From positions 1 through 16,139 of the forward strand of contig DAOVRZ010000122.1 of assembly GCA_030627905.1 (NCBI GenBank): a DNA stretch of 16,139 bases, read 5' to 3'. Positions within the stretch are counted from its first letter, which is position 1. The number at the start of each line of letters is the position of its first letter. The notes under the pieces are model-generated. The model did no database searches. It saw only the letters and a program-made list of their open reading frames with translations, and was not told where the DNA came from. This stretch comes from JAGMES01 sp023128035. Its GTDB lineage: Bacteria > Bacillota > Halanaerobiia > DY22613. The position numbers and the translations under genes are program-made. Of the stretch, positions 1-6,487 are shown in pieces.

Positions 1-47
1 GGTTCAAACAGTTGAAAAAATGTGGTTTTTGTGATATCTTTGTTCAT
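1..47 (-). CDS. Start of an unidentified gene running off the left edge
   Basis: A minus-strand ATG at 47-45 is preceded by a strong AAGGAG (60-55) at a spacing of 7 bases and, further up, by a near-consensus sigma-A promoter, so this is very likely a true gene start. Only 15 residues are inside the window (MNKDITKTTFFNCLN). That is too little to identify it. The pattern of a short basic start followed by I-T-K-x-x-F-x-N-C-L faintly recalls the N-terminus of DUF2779/PD-(D/E)XK-type nucleases, but this is only a guess. It is transcribed away from the TldD-like gene. Confidence 0.65.
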   Translation of the reverse strand, partial: MNKDITKTTFFQLFE

Positions 48-97
48 AGTGGTTCTCCTTATTTTTAGAGATTTGGGCAAAAACTATCCTAACTCTA

Positions 98-126
98 ATT
101 ATAAGGAGTTTTTTCTATTTATTCAA
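98..126 (-). promoter_or_regulatory. Sigma-A promoter for the left-edge gene
   Basis: On the minus strand TTGAAT (126-121) and TATAAT (103-98) are separated by exactly 17 bases. The start point would fall near 91, giving a leader of roughly 45 bases before the ATG at 47. A 5-base inverted repeat, AACTC/GAGTT, flanks the -10 box and could be an operator, but it is too short to call. Confidence 0.6.
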
Positions 127-193
127 TTAAACTAATCACATTTGGGTCTTGACAATTCAATATTTTTTTATGCAACGCTAGTGACCCAAAATA

Positions 194-221
194 TTTAGAT
201 ATATGCAAAACTGCCTATAAT
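194..221 (+). promoter_or_regulatory. Possible promoter for the TldD-like/MFS genes
   Basis: A perfect TATAAT (216-221) lies 16 bases downstream of a poor -35, TTTAGA (194-199, four of six matches). It is the only reasonable plus-strand promoter candidate before the TldD-like gene. A better -35 by sequence, TTGACA at 149-154, has no -10 at the right distance. Confidence 0.3.
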
Positions 222-239
222 AACTCGGTTGTGAATAGT

Positions 240-347
240 ATGGATAAACTTCTCTGCTGGTTAGAAAGTAAATTATTAGAAGCAGAAAAGAGGCAAGGCT
301 GGAATAGGATTCTTGATCAACCAGCTAAAGAAAATATTGAACTATGA
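240..347 (+). CDS. Possible 35-residue small ORF overlapping the TldD-like gene
   Basis: An ATG at 240 (or a GTG at 231) opens a 35- to 38-codon frame ending at TGA 345-347, which overlaps the ATG of the next gene (ATGA at 344-347). The predicted peptide is helix-like and charged (start MDKLLCWLESK), and the frame stays open upstream to 153. The next gene lacks a visible Shine-Dalgarno site, so translational coupling through this ORF is attractive. Against it, no ribosome binding site is visible here either. It could be a small peptide, possibly a substrate of the peptidase, or the C-terminal remnant of a lost gene. I do not recognise it. Confidence 0.2.
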   Translation: MDKLLCWLESKLLEAEKRQGWNRILDQPAKENIEL

Positions 348-1552
348 TATCTAATATTTATTTTTATGAATTAAGAAGTAGGTGTAAATTAATAGGTGAG
401 AATTTTCAATGGAAGCGGAGAATGGGTGGACATTATCGTAGAGTTGTGGGCAAAAAAGAAACACAGTTTGAAGAACTGTCAAGGGAAAATTATTTTATTC
501 ATGAAAACGATTGGGAATGGATTTCGTATCAGGAAAAAGAAGTTGAAGAGATTGTTTATAAAAAATTATGTACACATCAATTAGATTTTAAAAAGTTAGG
601 AGAAAAATTCAACTTTGATGTTAAACCAATTGTTGCCTCAGATATATATTGTCGAGTTGTAAAGCTCAATGGCCAAATTCAGCATGAGGATTTTACTAAT
701 TATTACTTTGGTTTAATCATAAATATTAATAAAGATAACCGTGAAATAATTATGTTGGATATAAAAAATGATCTAGAAAACTTAGATATAGTTCCACATA
801 TAAAAGATAACATGGTTGAAATTAGTAATATATATTCTTTGCCAGAATTAAGTATTAAGTCAGGTGAATATGATATAATTTTTAATCATCAAGTTAGTGG
901 CTTATTTGCTCATGAGATAATTGGCCACTTAGTAGAGAGAGATAATATTGAAAAGTATGGAGGTTGGAAGATTGGTGAAAAAATTTGTAATATTAAGTTA
1001 ACGGTTATTGATGATCCAGGTTATCTGCATTTTGTGGGTTCATATCAGTTCGATGATGAAGGAACCAAAAGCAAAAAAACTATTTTATTAAAAGAAGGAA
1101 AAATAGTTAATGAGTTGAATAATATTGTATATAATACTATAGAGTTAAATGGAAATTCTCGAACTACAGACCCATTTAAACGACCAATGGTTAGAATGAG
1201 TAATACATATATTCAGCCTAGAGAATCAGATGAAGAAGATATTATTAGAAATTTCAAAAAAGGCATAATTTTAGATAAAGCATTTCATGGTGGCATAGAT
1301 TGGGAAAATGGTCTATGTTTTATTCAGGGTCAGGGAAGGTATATTGAATGTGGGAAAGGAAAAGGAGTTGTAAAAAACGTAGTTGTATGTGAAAAGATAG
1401 AAAAAATATTAAATAAAATTGAAACTGTAGGTAATAAAACGATCTGGTCGAGTGGATGTTGGTGTAAAAAAGATAACCAGGAACCTATACCAGTTAAATA
1501 TGGAGGGCCAGTATTGAAATTAAAAGATGTATGGGTTATTGTTAGGGAATGA
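344..1552 (+). CDS. TldD/PmbA-family metallopeptidase, N-terminally short
   Basis: This 402-residue protein carries the hallmark zinc site of TldD-type peptidases: HExxxH at residues 190-195 (H190, E191, H195) and, near the C-terminus, an SSGCWCKKD stretch with C372/C374 followed by P-V-x-x-G-G-P, matching the Cys-ligand region of the family. TldD with TldE degrades or matures unstructured peptides, for example microcin B17 and CcdA. E. coli TldD is about 480 residues with its HExxxH near residue 262. Here the N-terminal part is some 70 residues shorter and I see no clear TldD N-terminal motif. No TldE/PmbA partner is visible. There is no Shine-Dalgarno before the ATG, whose bases overlap the stop of an upstream small frame. 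The next gene is an exporter-like MFS protein, suggesting peptide processing followed by export. Confidence 0.82.
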   Translation: MISNIYFYELRSRCKLIGENFQWKRRMGGHYRRVVGKKETQFEELSRENYFIHENDWEWISYQEKEVEEIVYKKLCTHQLDFKKLGEKFNFDVKPIVASDIYCRVVKLNGQIQHEDFTNYYFGLIININKDNREIIMLDIKNDLENLDIVPHIKDNMVEISNIYSLPELSIKSGEYDIIFNHQVSGLFAHEIIGHLVERDNIEKYGGWKIGEKICNIKLTVIDDPGYLHFVGSYQFDDEGTKSKKTILLKEGKIVNELNNIVYNTIELNGNSRTTDPFKRPMVRMSNTYIQPRESDEEDIIRNFKKGIILDKAFHGGIDWENGLCFIQGQGRYIECGKGKGVVKNVVVCEKIEKILNKIETVGNKTIWSSGCWCKKDNQEPIPVKYGGPVLKLKDVWVIVRE

Positions 1553-1606
1553 GGTAAGTAGGATTGGGAATAAAGTTTAATAATTTATAATCACAAGGAG
1601 GAAAAT

Positions 1607-2833
1607 ATGGGTTTATTAAAAAATAATTCAAATTATAGAAAAATTATTATTTCGCAATCTCTGTCTAGATTTGGTGATAATATTGAATTTATAGCATTAC
1701 TGTTGTTGGTATTTAAATTAACTAATAGTCCAATTTCTATGGGACTAATTGCAATTCTAAGTACGATCCCAAATATTTGCCTAACTGCAATCGGAGGAGT
1801 GTTTGCCGATAGATATAGTCGTAAAAAAATCATGTTTATTACCGATATTTGTAGAGGGCTTACTATATTAAGTGTTCCCATAGCATTTTATTTTAATGTA
1901 TTGACTCACTATCACTTATATATTGTAACATTTGTCGTCTCAATTTTCGAGAGTATTAATTCACCTGCTCAAGGAGCAGTAGTTCCTTCTATAGTTTCAA
2001 AAGAAGAACTAATTCAAGCCAATTCTTTGCTTTATTCTTTTTTTCAAGTTGTGGGTATTATTGGCTTAGCTGGAGGAGGATTTTTTGTTGGAATGGTAGG
2101 CTTTATTGGTGCTTTTGTTTTTGATGCTCTAACTTTTTTTTGTTCTGCATCAGTTATTCTTACAATGAAAATTCCATCAGTTGTTAGAAAACAAGAAATT
2201 AATAAAAAACAGAGTATATTAACAGATTTATTTGAAGGTATAAAAGTGGTGAAAAATTCAAAGATTTTAGTTTTTGCAGCAGTGATTTTCTTTTATCTAG
2301 GTTTGATGTGTGGTCCTTTTGACATAGTAGTTCCTTTTTTTGTAAAATTATTGACGGATGACCCAGGATCTCAAAGTACATATATAGGTTTAATTTTTGG
2401 AAGTTTAAGTATTGGAGTTATTTTGGGAACTATTGTTGTAAAGAAAATAAATGAACATCTTCCTATGAATCAAATTATTTTACTTTGTTCCATTATTCTA
2501 AGCATTTTTTATATAATTTTATCGAAAGTATTTAATGTGTACATTATGTGTTTGGTTATGTTGCTTTTTGGTATTTTTGTATCTGTTATGAGGATTTCAG
2601 TGATTTCTGAGGCATATAAGAATGTTATAGATGAATATCGAGGAAGGTTCTCATCGCTGATTAGATTGATAGCTTTAAGTTCTAATCCTTTTATGGCTTT
2701 TTTTAGTAGTATTTTATTGAGTTATATAGGGTTAGGTAAATTTTATTATTGTTTATTTGCTATTGGCTTTATGTTTGTGCTTGGTTTTATTTTTTATGGG
2801 AAAGAAATATCTGTTTCAACTAAAGCTGCTTAA
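1607..2833 (+). CDS. MFS transporter, exporter-like (MFS_3/EntS type)
   Basis: A 408-residue polytopic protein with about 12 hydrophobic segments. The start SQSLSRFGDNIEFIALL and the loop GVFADRYSRKK (D68, major-facilitator motif A between helices 2 and 3) are typical of the MFS_3/EntS-like efflux branch (siderophore and drug exporters). AAGGAGG at 1595-1601 lies 5 bases before the ATG. It starts 54 bases after the TldD-like gene with no terminator between them, so the two are probably co-transcribed. The substrate is unknown. The neighbouring peptidase makes a processed peptide or a toxic small molecule plausible, but that is inference. A weak terminator hairpin follows. Confidence 0.85.
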   Translation: MGLLKNNSNYRKIIISQSLSRFGDNIEFIALLLLVFKLTNSPISMGLIAILSTIPNICLTAIGGVFADRYSRKKIMFITDICRGLTILSVPIAFYFNVLTHYHLYIVTFVVSIFESINSPAQGAVVPSIVSKEELIQANSLLYSFFQVVGIIGLAGGGFFVGMVGFIGAFVFDALTFFCSASVILTMKIPSVVRKQEINKKQSILTDLFEGIKVVKNSKILVFAAVIFFYLGLMCGPFDIVVPFFVKLLTDDPGSQSTYIGLIFGSLSIGVILGTIVVKKINEHLPMNQIILLCSIILSIFYIILSKVFNVYIMCLVMLLFGIFVSVMRISVISEAYKNVIDEYRGRFSSLIRLIALSSNPFMAFFSSILLSYIGLGKFYYCLFAIGFMFVLGFIFYGKEISVSTKAA

Positions 2834-2898
2834 AAAAAGAATTTCGTTGGTTAGCCTAATTTAGGCAGGGATTTATACTACTTATAATTTTGTAAAAT

Positions 2899-2944
2899 AT
2901 ATGACCATGGTTCCAAAATAGGAATCTGGTCATATTATATTTTA
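2899..2944 (+). terminator. Probable terminator after the MFS gene
   Basis: ATATGACCA (2899-2907) pairs with TGGTCATAT (2927-2935). After a small internal loop TTCC pairs with GGAA, around an AAAATA loop. The stem is followed by TATATTTTA, a modest U-tract. The rest of the 329-base gap 2834-3162 holds a 13-base palindrome (GCCTAA-T-TTAGGC, 2854-2866) and a doubtful small ORF at 3007. Confidence 0.5.
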
Positions 2945-3006
2945 GACCCTTTTGCGTATTTTGTTTAAAAAAAGAGAAAAGATAAACGATAATTTTGGAG
3001 GAAAAA

Positions 3007-3111
3007 TTGTTACCTTTGTTGAATTTCACTAAAGAAGGTTGTCATAAAAAGGGGGGTGAGAACTTTAGGAATATGAATGGAGTTAGAAGATGCGGAAGTA
3101 TTGGTTCATGA
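3007..3111 (+). CDS. Possible 34-residue Cys-containing small ORF
   Basis: A TTG at 3007 sits 5 bases after GGAGG (2997-3001) and opens a 34-codon frame ending at TGA 3109-3111. The peptide is basic and glycine-rich, with two cysteines. An alternative internal ATG at 3073 follows a GGGGGGTGAG stretch. The only evidence is the well-placed Shine-Dalgarno; no homologue is recognised, and the stretch could equally be non-coding leader or gene debris. Confidence 0.2.
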   Translation: MLPLLNFTKEGCHKKGGENFRNMNGVRRCGSIGS

Positions 3112-3171
3112 TCTGAATCATACTTTGGGAAAACTATAAAATTTCTTTACAATTTACAGGAGTTGGTGGTT

Positions 3172-3837
3172 ATGTTTAAAAATTCATGGAAACGATACAA
3201 TCATTTATTGATTCTTGGCTACTATGGTGTTATAGGTTTATTATACCAGACTTTTAATCAATTTATTGAGCCAAAATATTATGTATATTCCATTCTTGAT
3301 GACTATGTTCCTTTTCTAAAAATATTTATAATTCCATATCTTTTCTGGTATATCTACATAGGAATTGCTCTTATTTATTTTGGTTTAACTTCAAAAGAAG
3401 ATTTTATTAAGCTGACGTTATTTATGTTTGGTGGAATGACCATCTGTTTTTTCATTTACTTTGTTTGGCCTAATGGTCAGAATTTACGACCTTTAGTAAG
3501 TGATCAGGATCTTTTTTCTAAGATGATTTTGAATATATATAGCAAAGATCGACCGACAAATGTTGCACCTAGTATGCATGTTTTAGATTCCATAGCTGTT
3601 CATGTTGCAGTAATGGAATCGGAAAAATTAAAGAACTATAAATGGCTTCAGCGTGCTTCTCTAATATCAGCAATTCTTATTTCTCTATCGACTGTTATGA
3701 TAAAGCAGCACTCTGTTGTTGATGGATTTTTTGCAGTAATATTAAGCTATATTCTTTATAAAGTTATTTATAAAAATCAGAGTCAATCAAAGCAGTCTTT
3801 TAATAAAAAGGTGTTGTCTACTTCGAGAGCAAAGTGA
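3172..3837 (+). CDS. PAP2-superfamily membrane protein, inositolphosphotransferase-like
   Basis: A 221-residue, multi-helix membrane protein with the three PAP2-family phosphatase motifs: N-L-R-P (R106, P107) in the C1 position, P-S-M-H at 133-136, and K-Q-H-S-V-V-D with H180 and D184 (C3). The order PSMH...KQHxxxD is typical of the PAP2_3/inositolphosphotransferase-like subfamily (phosphatidate or diphosphate-lipid phosphatases and phosphotransferases). The ATG at 3172 is preferred over an in-frame TTG at 3163 because AGGAG (3158-3162) lies 9 bases before the ATG but abuts the TTG. The stop codon lies inside the structured repeat, and the last hydrophilic residues (after about 207) look like appended tail, perhaps created when the repeat arrived. 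Confidence 0.78.
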   Translation: MFKNSWKRYNHLLILGYYGVIGLLYQTFNQFIEPKYYVYSILDDYVPFLKIFIIPYLFWYIYIGIALIYFGLTSKEDFIKLTLFMFGGMTICFFIYFVWPNGQNLRPLVSDQDLFSKMILNIYSKDRPTNVAPSMHVLDSIAVHVAVMESEKLKNYKWLQRASLISAILISLSTVMIKQHSVVDGFFAVILSYILYKVIYKNQSQSKQSFNKKVLSTSRAK

Positions 3838-3933
3838 ACTCGTTCAGCTAAAGCTGAACATCGGGGCTTCAGTAGGGGATTCTACCCCCACTTATAGAAG
3901 TGAGGGTCTTATTTCAAAAGATAAAAAATAAAA
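3832..3933 (+). repeat. Structured repeat copy 1, IS200/IS605 right-end / omega-RNA-like
   Basis: About 100 bases shared with 4678-4803. From the 5' side: AAGTGAACTCGT containing the TGA of the upstream gene; a 7-bp hairpin (GTTCAGC/GCTGAAC, 3842-3859, TAAA loop); a G-rich/C-rich middle; and a terminal hairpin CCCCCACTT-ATAG-AAGTGAGGG (3885-3906, one mismatch), followed by TCTTATTTCAAAAGATAAAAA. Compared with copy 2, 26 bases are missing between two CCCCCACT direct repeats, which removes the right arm of the central hairpin. Serial GC hairpins directly after an ORF stop, ending in C-rich/G-rich arms, resemble the tnpB 3' end / right end of IS200/IS605 elements. The family assignment is from pattern memory only. 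Confidence 0.6.
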
Positions 3934-3945
3934 GGGGCAAAGGCA

Positions 3946-4683
3946 ATGCAAGTTCAAAGATTTCGTGATTTAACTTTGATTTCAATAAATGAGGAACAAA
4001 TTCTCGTTGTTGCCTGTGATTCAAGTGGAGGAATTGGAAGTAAAGAAAAGGATATCATCAAAGTATCCCCAGAAATTGTTGGTTATTTTACAACGTTTGT
4101 CGCCTTAGCAGAGGTTTTAAGTGTTGGTGCTAAACCTATGGTTGTAACAAATACACTATCCACCGAAATGAATGATACTGGTAATAAGATTATTGAGGGA
4201 ATCAAAAAAGTAATAGAGCCATTAGAAAATGAGATTATACTAACAGGTAGTACTGAAGAAAATTTTTCAGTCTGCCAGACAGGCATGGGAATAACTGTTA
4301 TAGGAACAATGTTCTCTGAGGACTGGAGAAGAATAAGAACTAAATCAGGATCGATTGCTGTGGTTGTGGGTCTGCCAAAAGTTGGTGATGAAATTAAGAT
4401 GGGAGATCTTGAAATTCTATCTATATCAGTATTGTTGGACATGAGGGATAATTCTTTTGTTGAGGAAATTTTACCTGTTGGGTCAAAGGGTATCTTGTAT
4501 GAGGCTCAGGAGATGGCTAGGACAAATAATCTAACTTTTACCCTAGATGCTGAGACTTCAATTCCGTTATATAAATCTGCTGGCCCGGCAACCTGTGCTA
4601 TAATTTCACTAAAACCAGAATCTTATGATCAATTTAAAATTCAATTATCTTTACCAGTACAAAAAATAGGTAAATTTAAGTGA
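3946..4683 (+). CDS. AIR-synthase-related (PurM/SelD/HypE/ThiL-fold) protein
   Basis: A 245-residue soluble protein. The N-terminal C-D-S-S-G-G-I-G-S-K-x-x-D (residues 24-36) and the following F-T-T-F-V-A-L-A-E-V-L-S-V-G-A-K-P region match the PurM-like ATP-binding superfamily. A glycine-rich G-M-G-I-T-V-I-G-T segment comes midway. It is shorter than PurM, SelD or ThiL (about 320-350 residues). Stand-alone AIR-synthase-related proteins in Firmicutes include the alpha-ribazole kinase CblS of cobamide salvage, which is one possible function, but no cobamide gene is nearby. AAGGGG (3932-3937) lies 8 bases before the ATG. The gene is bracketed by two direct copies of the structured repeat, and its TGA is inside copy 2. 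Confidence 0.72.
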   Translation: MQVQRFRDLTLISINEEQILVVACDSSGGIGSKEKDIIKVSPEIVGYFTTFVALAEVLSVGAKPMVVTNTLSTEMNDTGNKIIEGIKKVIEPLENEIILTGSTEENFSVCQTGMGITVIGTMFSEDWRRIRTKSGSIAVVVGLPKVGDEIKMGDLEILSISVLLDMRDNSFVEEILPVGSKGILYEAQEMARTNNLTFTLDAETSIPLYKSAGPATCAIISLKPESYDQFKIQLSLPVQKIGKFK

Positions 4684-4803
4684 ACTCGTCCAGCTAAAGC
4701 TGAACATCGGGGCTTCAGTAGGGGATTCTACCCCCACTGAAGATTAAAAACAATTCCCCCCACTTATAGAAGTGGGGGTCTTAACTCAAAAGATAAAAAT
4801 AAA
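4678..4803 (+). repeat. Structured repeat copy 2, more intact IS605 right-end / omega-RNA-like
   Basis: This copy keeps three hairpins: CCAGC-TAAA-GCTG-type (4688-4705); CTTCAGT (4713-4719) with ACTGAAG (4736-4742), enclosing GGGG/CCCC around an ATTCTA loop; and a perfect 9-bp terminal stem CCCCCACTT-ATAG-AAGTGGGGG (4757-4778), followed by TCTTAACTCAAAAG. It begins at the stop codon of the AIR-synthase-like gene, exactly as copy 1 begins at the stop of the PAP2-like gene. There is no U-tract directly after the last stem, so it is not a simple terminator. No tnpA or tnpB is found in the window. Confidence 0.62.
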
Positions 4804-4804
4804 G

Positions 4805-4838
4805 AGAGACGCTATACGATGTATGTGTCTCTTTTTTT
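4805..4838 (+). terminator. Rho-independent terminator after the AIR-synthase-like gene
   Basis: AGAGACGC (4805-4812) pairs with GTGTCTCT (4825-4832) with one G-T pair, extended by ATAC/GTAT around GAT, and is followed directly by seven Ts (4832-4838). It faces the plus-strand gene. The reverse strand has only a broken T-tract, but the stem may also help stop the convergent spoVB transcript, whose stop codon lies at 4839-4837. Confidence 0.8.
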
Positions 4839-6396
4839 ATTTAATTTTATCAAGGTCTTTCTTTGTAATTCCTTTAACTAAAACAAGCCAGATAAAGTAC
4901 ATAATCATAGAAAGCAAAATAGTTAAAAGAGTTATCATTTTTGTTCCTAATCCAAAAACAATTCCTACAGAATCAAAAACAGGTAAAGCGTAGTAGAGAA
5001 CCAGACATCCTAAGAAAGGTTTAAGCATTATGTGATATAAATTCATTCTAAATCCGACAATTCTACCAATGGAGATAAAATCAGCAATGGAACCTATAAT
5101 CCATCCAGCGGCAAGACTTATAGCAGCACCTTTAATTCCAAACAGGGGATGGCTAACAAGTATTAGAATACCACCAAGTTTGAACGAAGTGCCTAGAATC
5201 ATATTTTTAACAGCCAGATGTGGTTTTCCTAACCCATTTAAGACACCAAAAGCTACGTGTGTGAAATAGGTAGAGATTGCTCCAAAACCCATGAGAGAAA
5301 GAAGTGAGCCTGCTGAGGCATAATTAAAGAGTAGATGACAAATGTCTTTGCCTCGGAAAATGAAAAATAGAGAGGCTGGCATACCGATATAAAAAGTTAT
5401 TCTTAATACTTCATGATATTTTTCTCGTATAAAATTCATTTTGTTTCGAGCAAGCGCATCAGAAATGGTAGGCATTAAACTAGTGGTTAATGCAGTACTT
5501 ATAGTAGTAGGTAAGAAGATAATTTGAATTGCCATTCCAGATAACTGTCCAAATAATGATGTGGCTTCTGCGACAGAAAAACCTGCTTGTTGTAATTTAC
5601 TAGGAATTAAAATAGCATCAATTGTGTACATTAGAGAGATAACTAATCTACCAATTGTGATAGGAATTCCTATTTTGCATAATTCCTTAAAAGCCTTTTT
5701 GGAGGAATAGCTTGAAGTGGTGGTTTTTAAATTTTTCGAAAAAAGATCAGTACCACCTTTTATATACCGGTGAAGGATGAATAGAATGATAAGAGTAATC
5801 ATCCCACTAAACTCTCCTACAGTAATACCTATTGCTGCTCCAGTTGATCCATATTGTAAGCCGCGTTTTATTAATAGGGAAATGAAATAAACTGATGCAA
5901 TGATTCGCATCGCTTGCTCTATTGTTTGAGAGATTGCTGTAGGTGTCATTGTTCTTAAACCCTGAAAATAACTTCTTAGAACAGAAGCAATTGAAACAAA
6001 GATAAGAGAAGGAGCTATAGCCTGTAGAAGATAATAAGTACGTATATCAGAAAAAAGTTTTAAGGCCAACCATTTTGTTGATAAATAAGTAACCCCTGTA
6101 AGAGTAAAACTTGTAAATAAGACTGTGATAAGAGCAACACGTAAAATTTTCGTTATTCCTTTGATATCTCCTAAGGCATTTTTTTCAGAAACTAATTTTG
6201 AAACAGCAACAGGAAAACCTAAAGTGGAAAATAGAATTAAAGTTATATAAAGTGGATAAATCATCGAATATAACCCTACACCTTCATCACCAAGATAATG
6301 CACCATAATAATTCTCAGAACAAATCCAAGTATTCGATTGATTAAACCTGCGGCTAGGAGAATAGCTGCTCCTTTAAGAAAGGTTTGCTGTTTCAT
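4837..6396 (-). CDS. spoVB: SpoVB-like stage V sporulation protein, lipid flippase
   Basis: A 519-residue protein with about 14 membrane helices and the MATE/MurJ-superfamily start K-G-A-A-I-L-L-A-A-G-L-I-N-R-I-L-G-F. The features R-I-I-M-V-H-Y-L-G-D-E-G-V-G-L-Y near residues 30-45, F-P-V-A-V-S-K-L-V-S-E and S-L-M-P-T-I-S-D-A follow the spoVB/YkvU/MurJ pattern. SpoVB is made in the mother cell and is needed for spore cortex synthesis, presumably by moving lipid-linked cortex precursors. The start is placed at ATG 6396, since AGGAG (6409-6405) lies 8 bases upstream; the earlier in-frame GTG at 6405 overlaps that ribosome site. A sigma-E-like promoter lies upstream. A paralogue such as YkvU, or a general polysaccharide flippase, cannot be excluded. 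Confidence 0.85.
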   Translation of the reverse strand: MKQQTFLKGAAILLAAGLINRILGFVLRIIMVHYLGDEGVGLYSMIYPLYITLILFSTLGFPVAVSKLVSEKNALGDIKGITKILRVALITVLFTSFTLTGVTYLSTKWLALKLFSDIRTYYLLQAIAPSLIFVSIASVLRSYFQGLRTMTPTAISQTIEQAMRIIASVYFISLLIKRGLQYGSTGAAIGITVGEFSGMITLIILFILHRYIKGGTDLFSKNLKTTTSSYSSKKAFKELCKIGIPITIGRLVISLMYTIDAILIPSKLQQAGFSVAEATSLFGQLSGMAIQIIFLPTTISTALTTSLMPTISDALARNKMNFIREKYHEVLRITFYIGMPASLFFIFRGKDICHLLFNYASAGSLLSLMGFGAISTYFTHVAFGVLNGLGKPHLAVKNMILGTSFKLGGILILVSHPLFGIKGAAISLAAGWIIGSIADFISIGRIVGFRMNLYHIMLKPFLGCLVLYYALPVFDSVGIVFGLGTKMITLLTILLSMIMYFIWLVLVKGITKKDLDKIK

Positions 6397-6487
6397 AAGA
6401 TTCACTCCTATGCATTTAATTCCGCTCGCCTTGCGAACACTATAAGACGTAAAACATTAATTATTCAACTTTTGCAGTTGATTTTTA

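Noticed and set aside
149..154. Perfect TTGACA as -35 of a plus-strand promoter
   Set aside because: No TATAAT-like sequence lies 16-18 bases downstream; the nearest TATAAT (216) is 61 bases away.
2854..2866. Palindrome GCCTAA-T-TTAGGC as a terminator of the MFS gene
   Set aside because: A one-base loop cannot form and no T-run follows; the hairpin at 2899 is the better candidate.
3077..3139. 20-codon frame MELEDAEVLVHDLN... before the PAP2-like gene
   Set aside because: It looks protein-like, but it has no ribosome site and a stop directly before it, and is too short to recognise.
3163..3171. TTG start for the PAP2-like gene
   Set aside because: The AGGAG site abuts it with no spacing; ATG 3172 is correctly spaced.
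3885..3910. Terminal hairpin of repeat copy 1 as a Rho-independent terminator
   Set aside because: No U-tract follows the stem (TCTTATTTC) and the same structure recurs as part of a longer shared repeat.
4083..4442. Minus-strand ORF of 119 codons inside the AIR-synthase-like gene, and other antisense ORFs within ger, spoVB, cstA and MFS genes
   Set aside because: They mirror well-supported genes, have no ribosome sites or recognisable motifs, and arise from the codon bias of the true strand.
3832..4803. CRISPR array from repeated GC-rich hairpins
   Set aside because: Only two copies, about 100-126 bases long, separated by a whole gene; no spacer-length units.
6397..6405. GTG start three codons earlier for spoVB
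   Set aside because: The GTG overlaps the AGGAG ribosome site, which is ideally spaced for ATG 6396.
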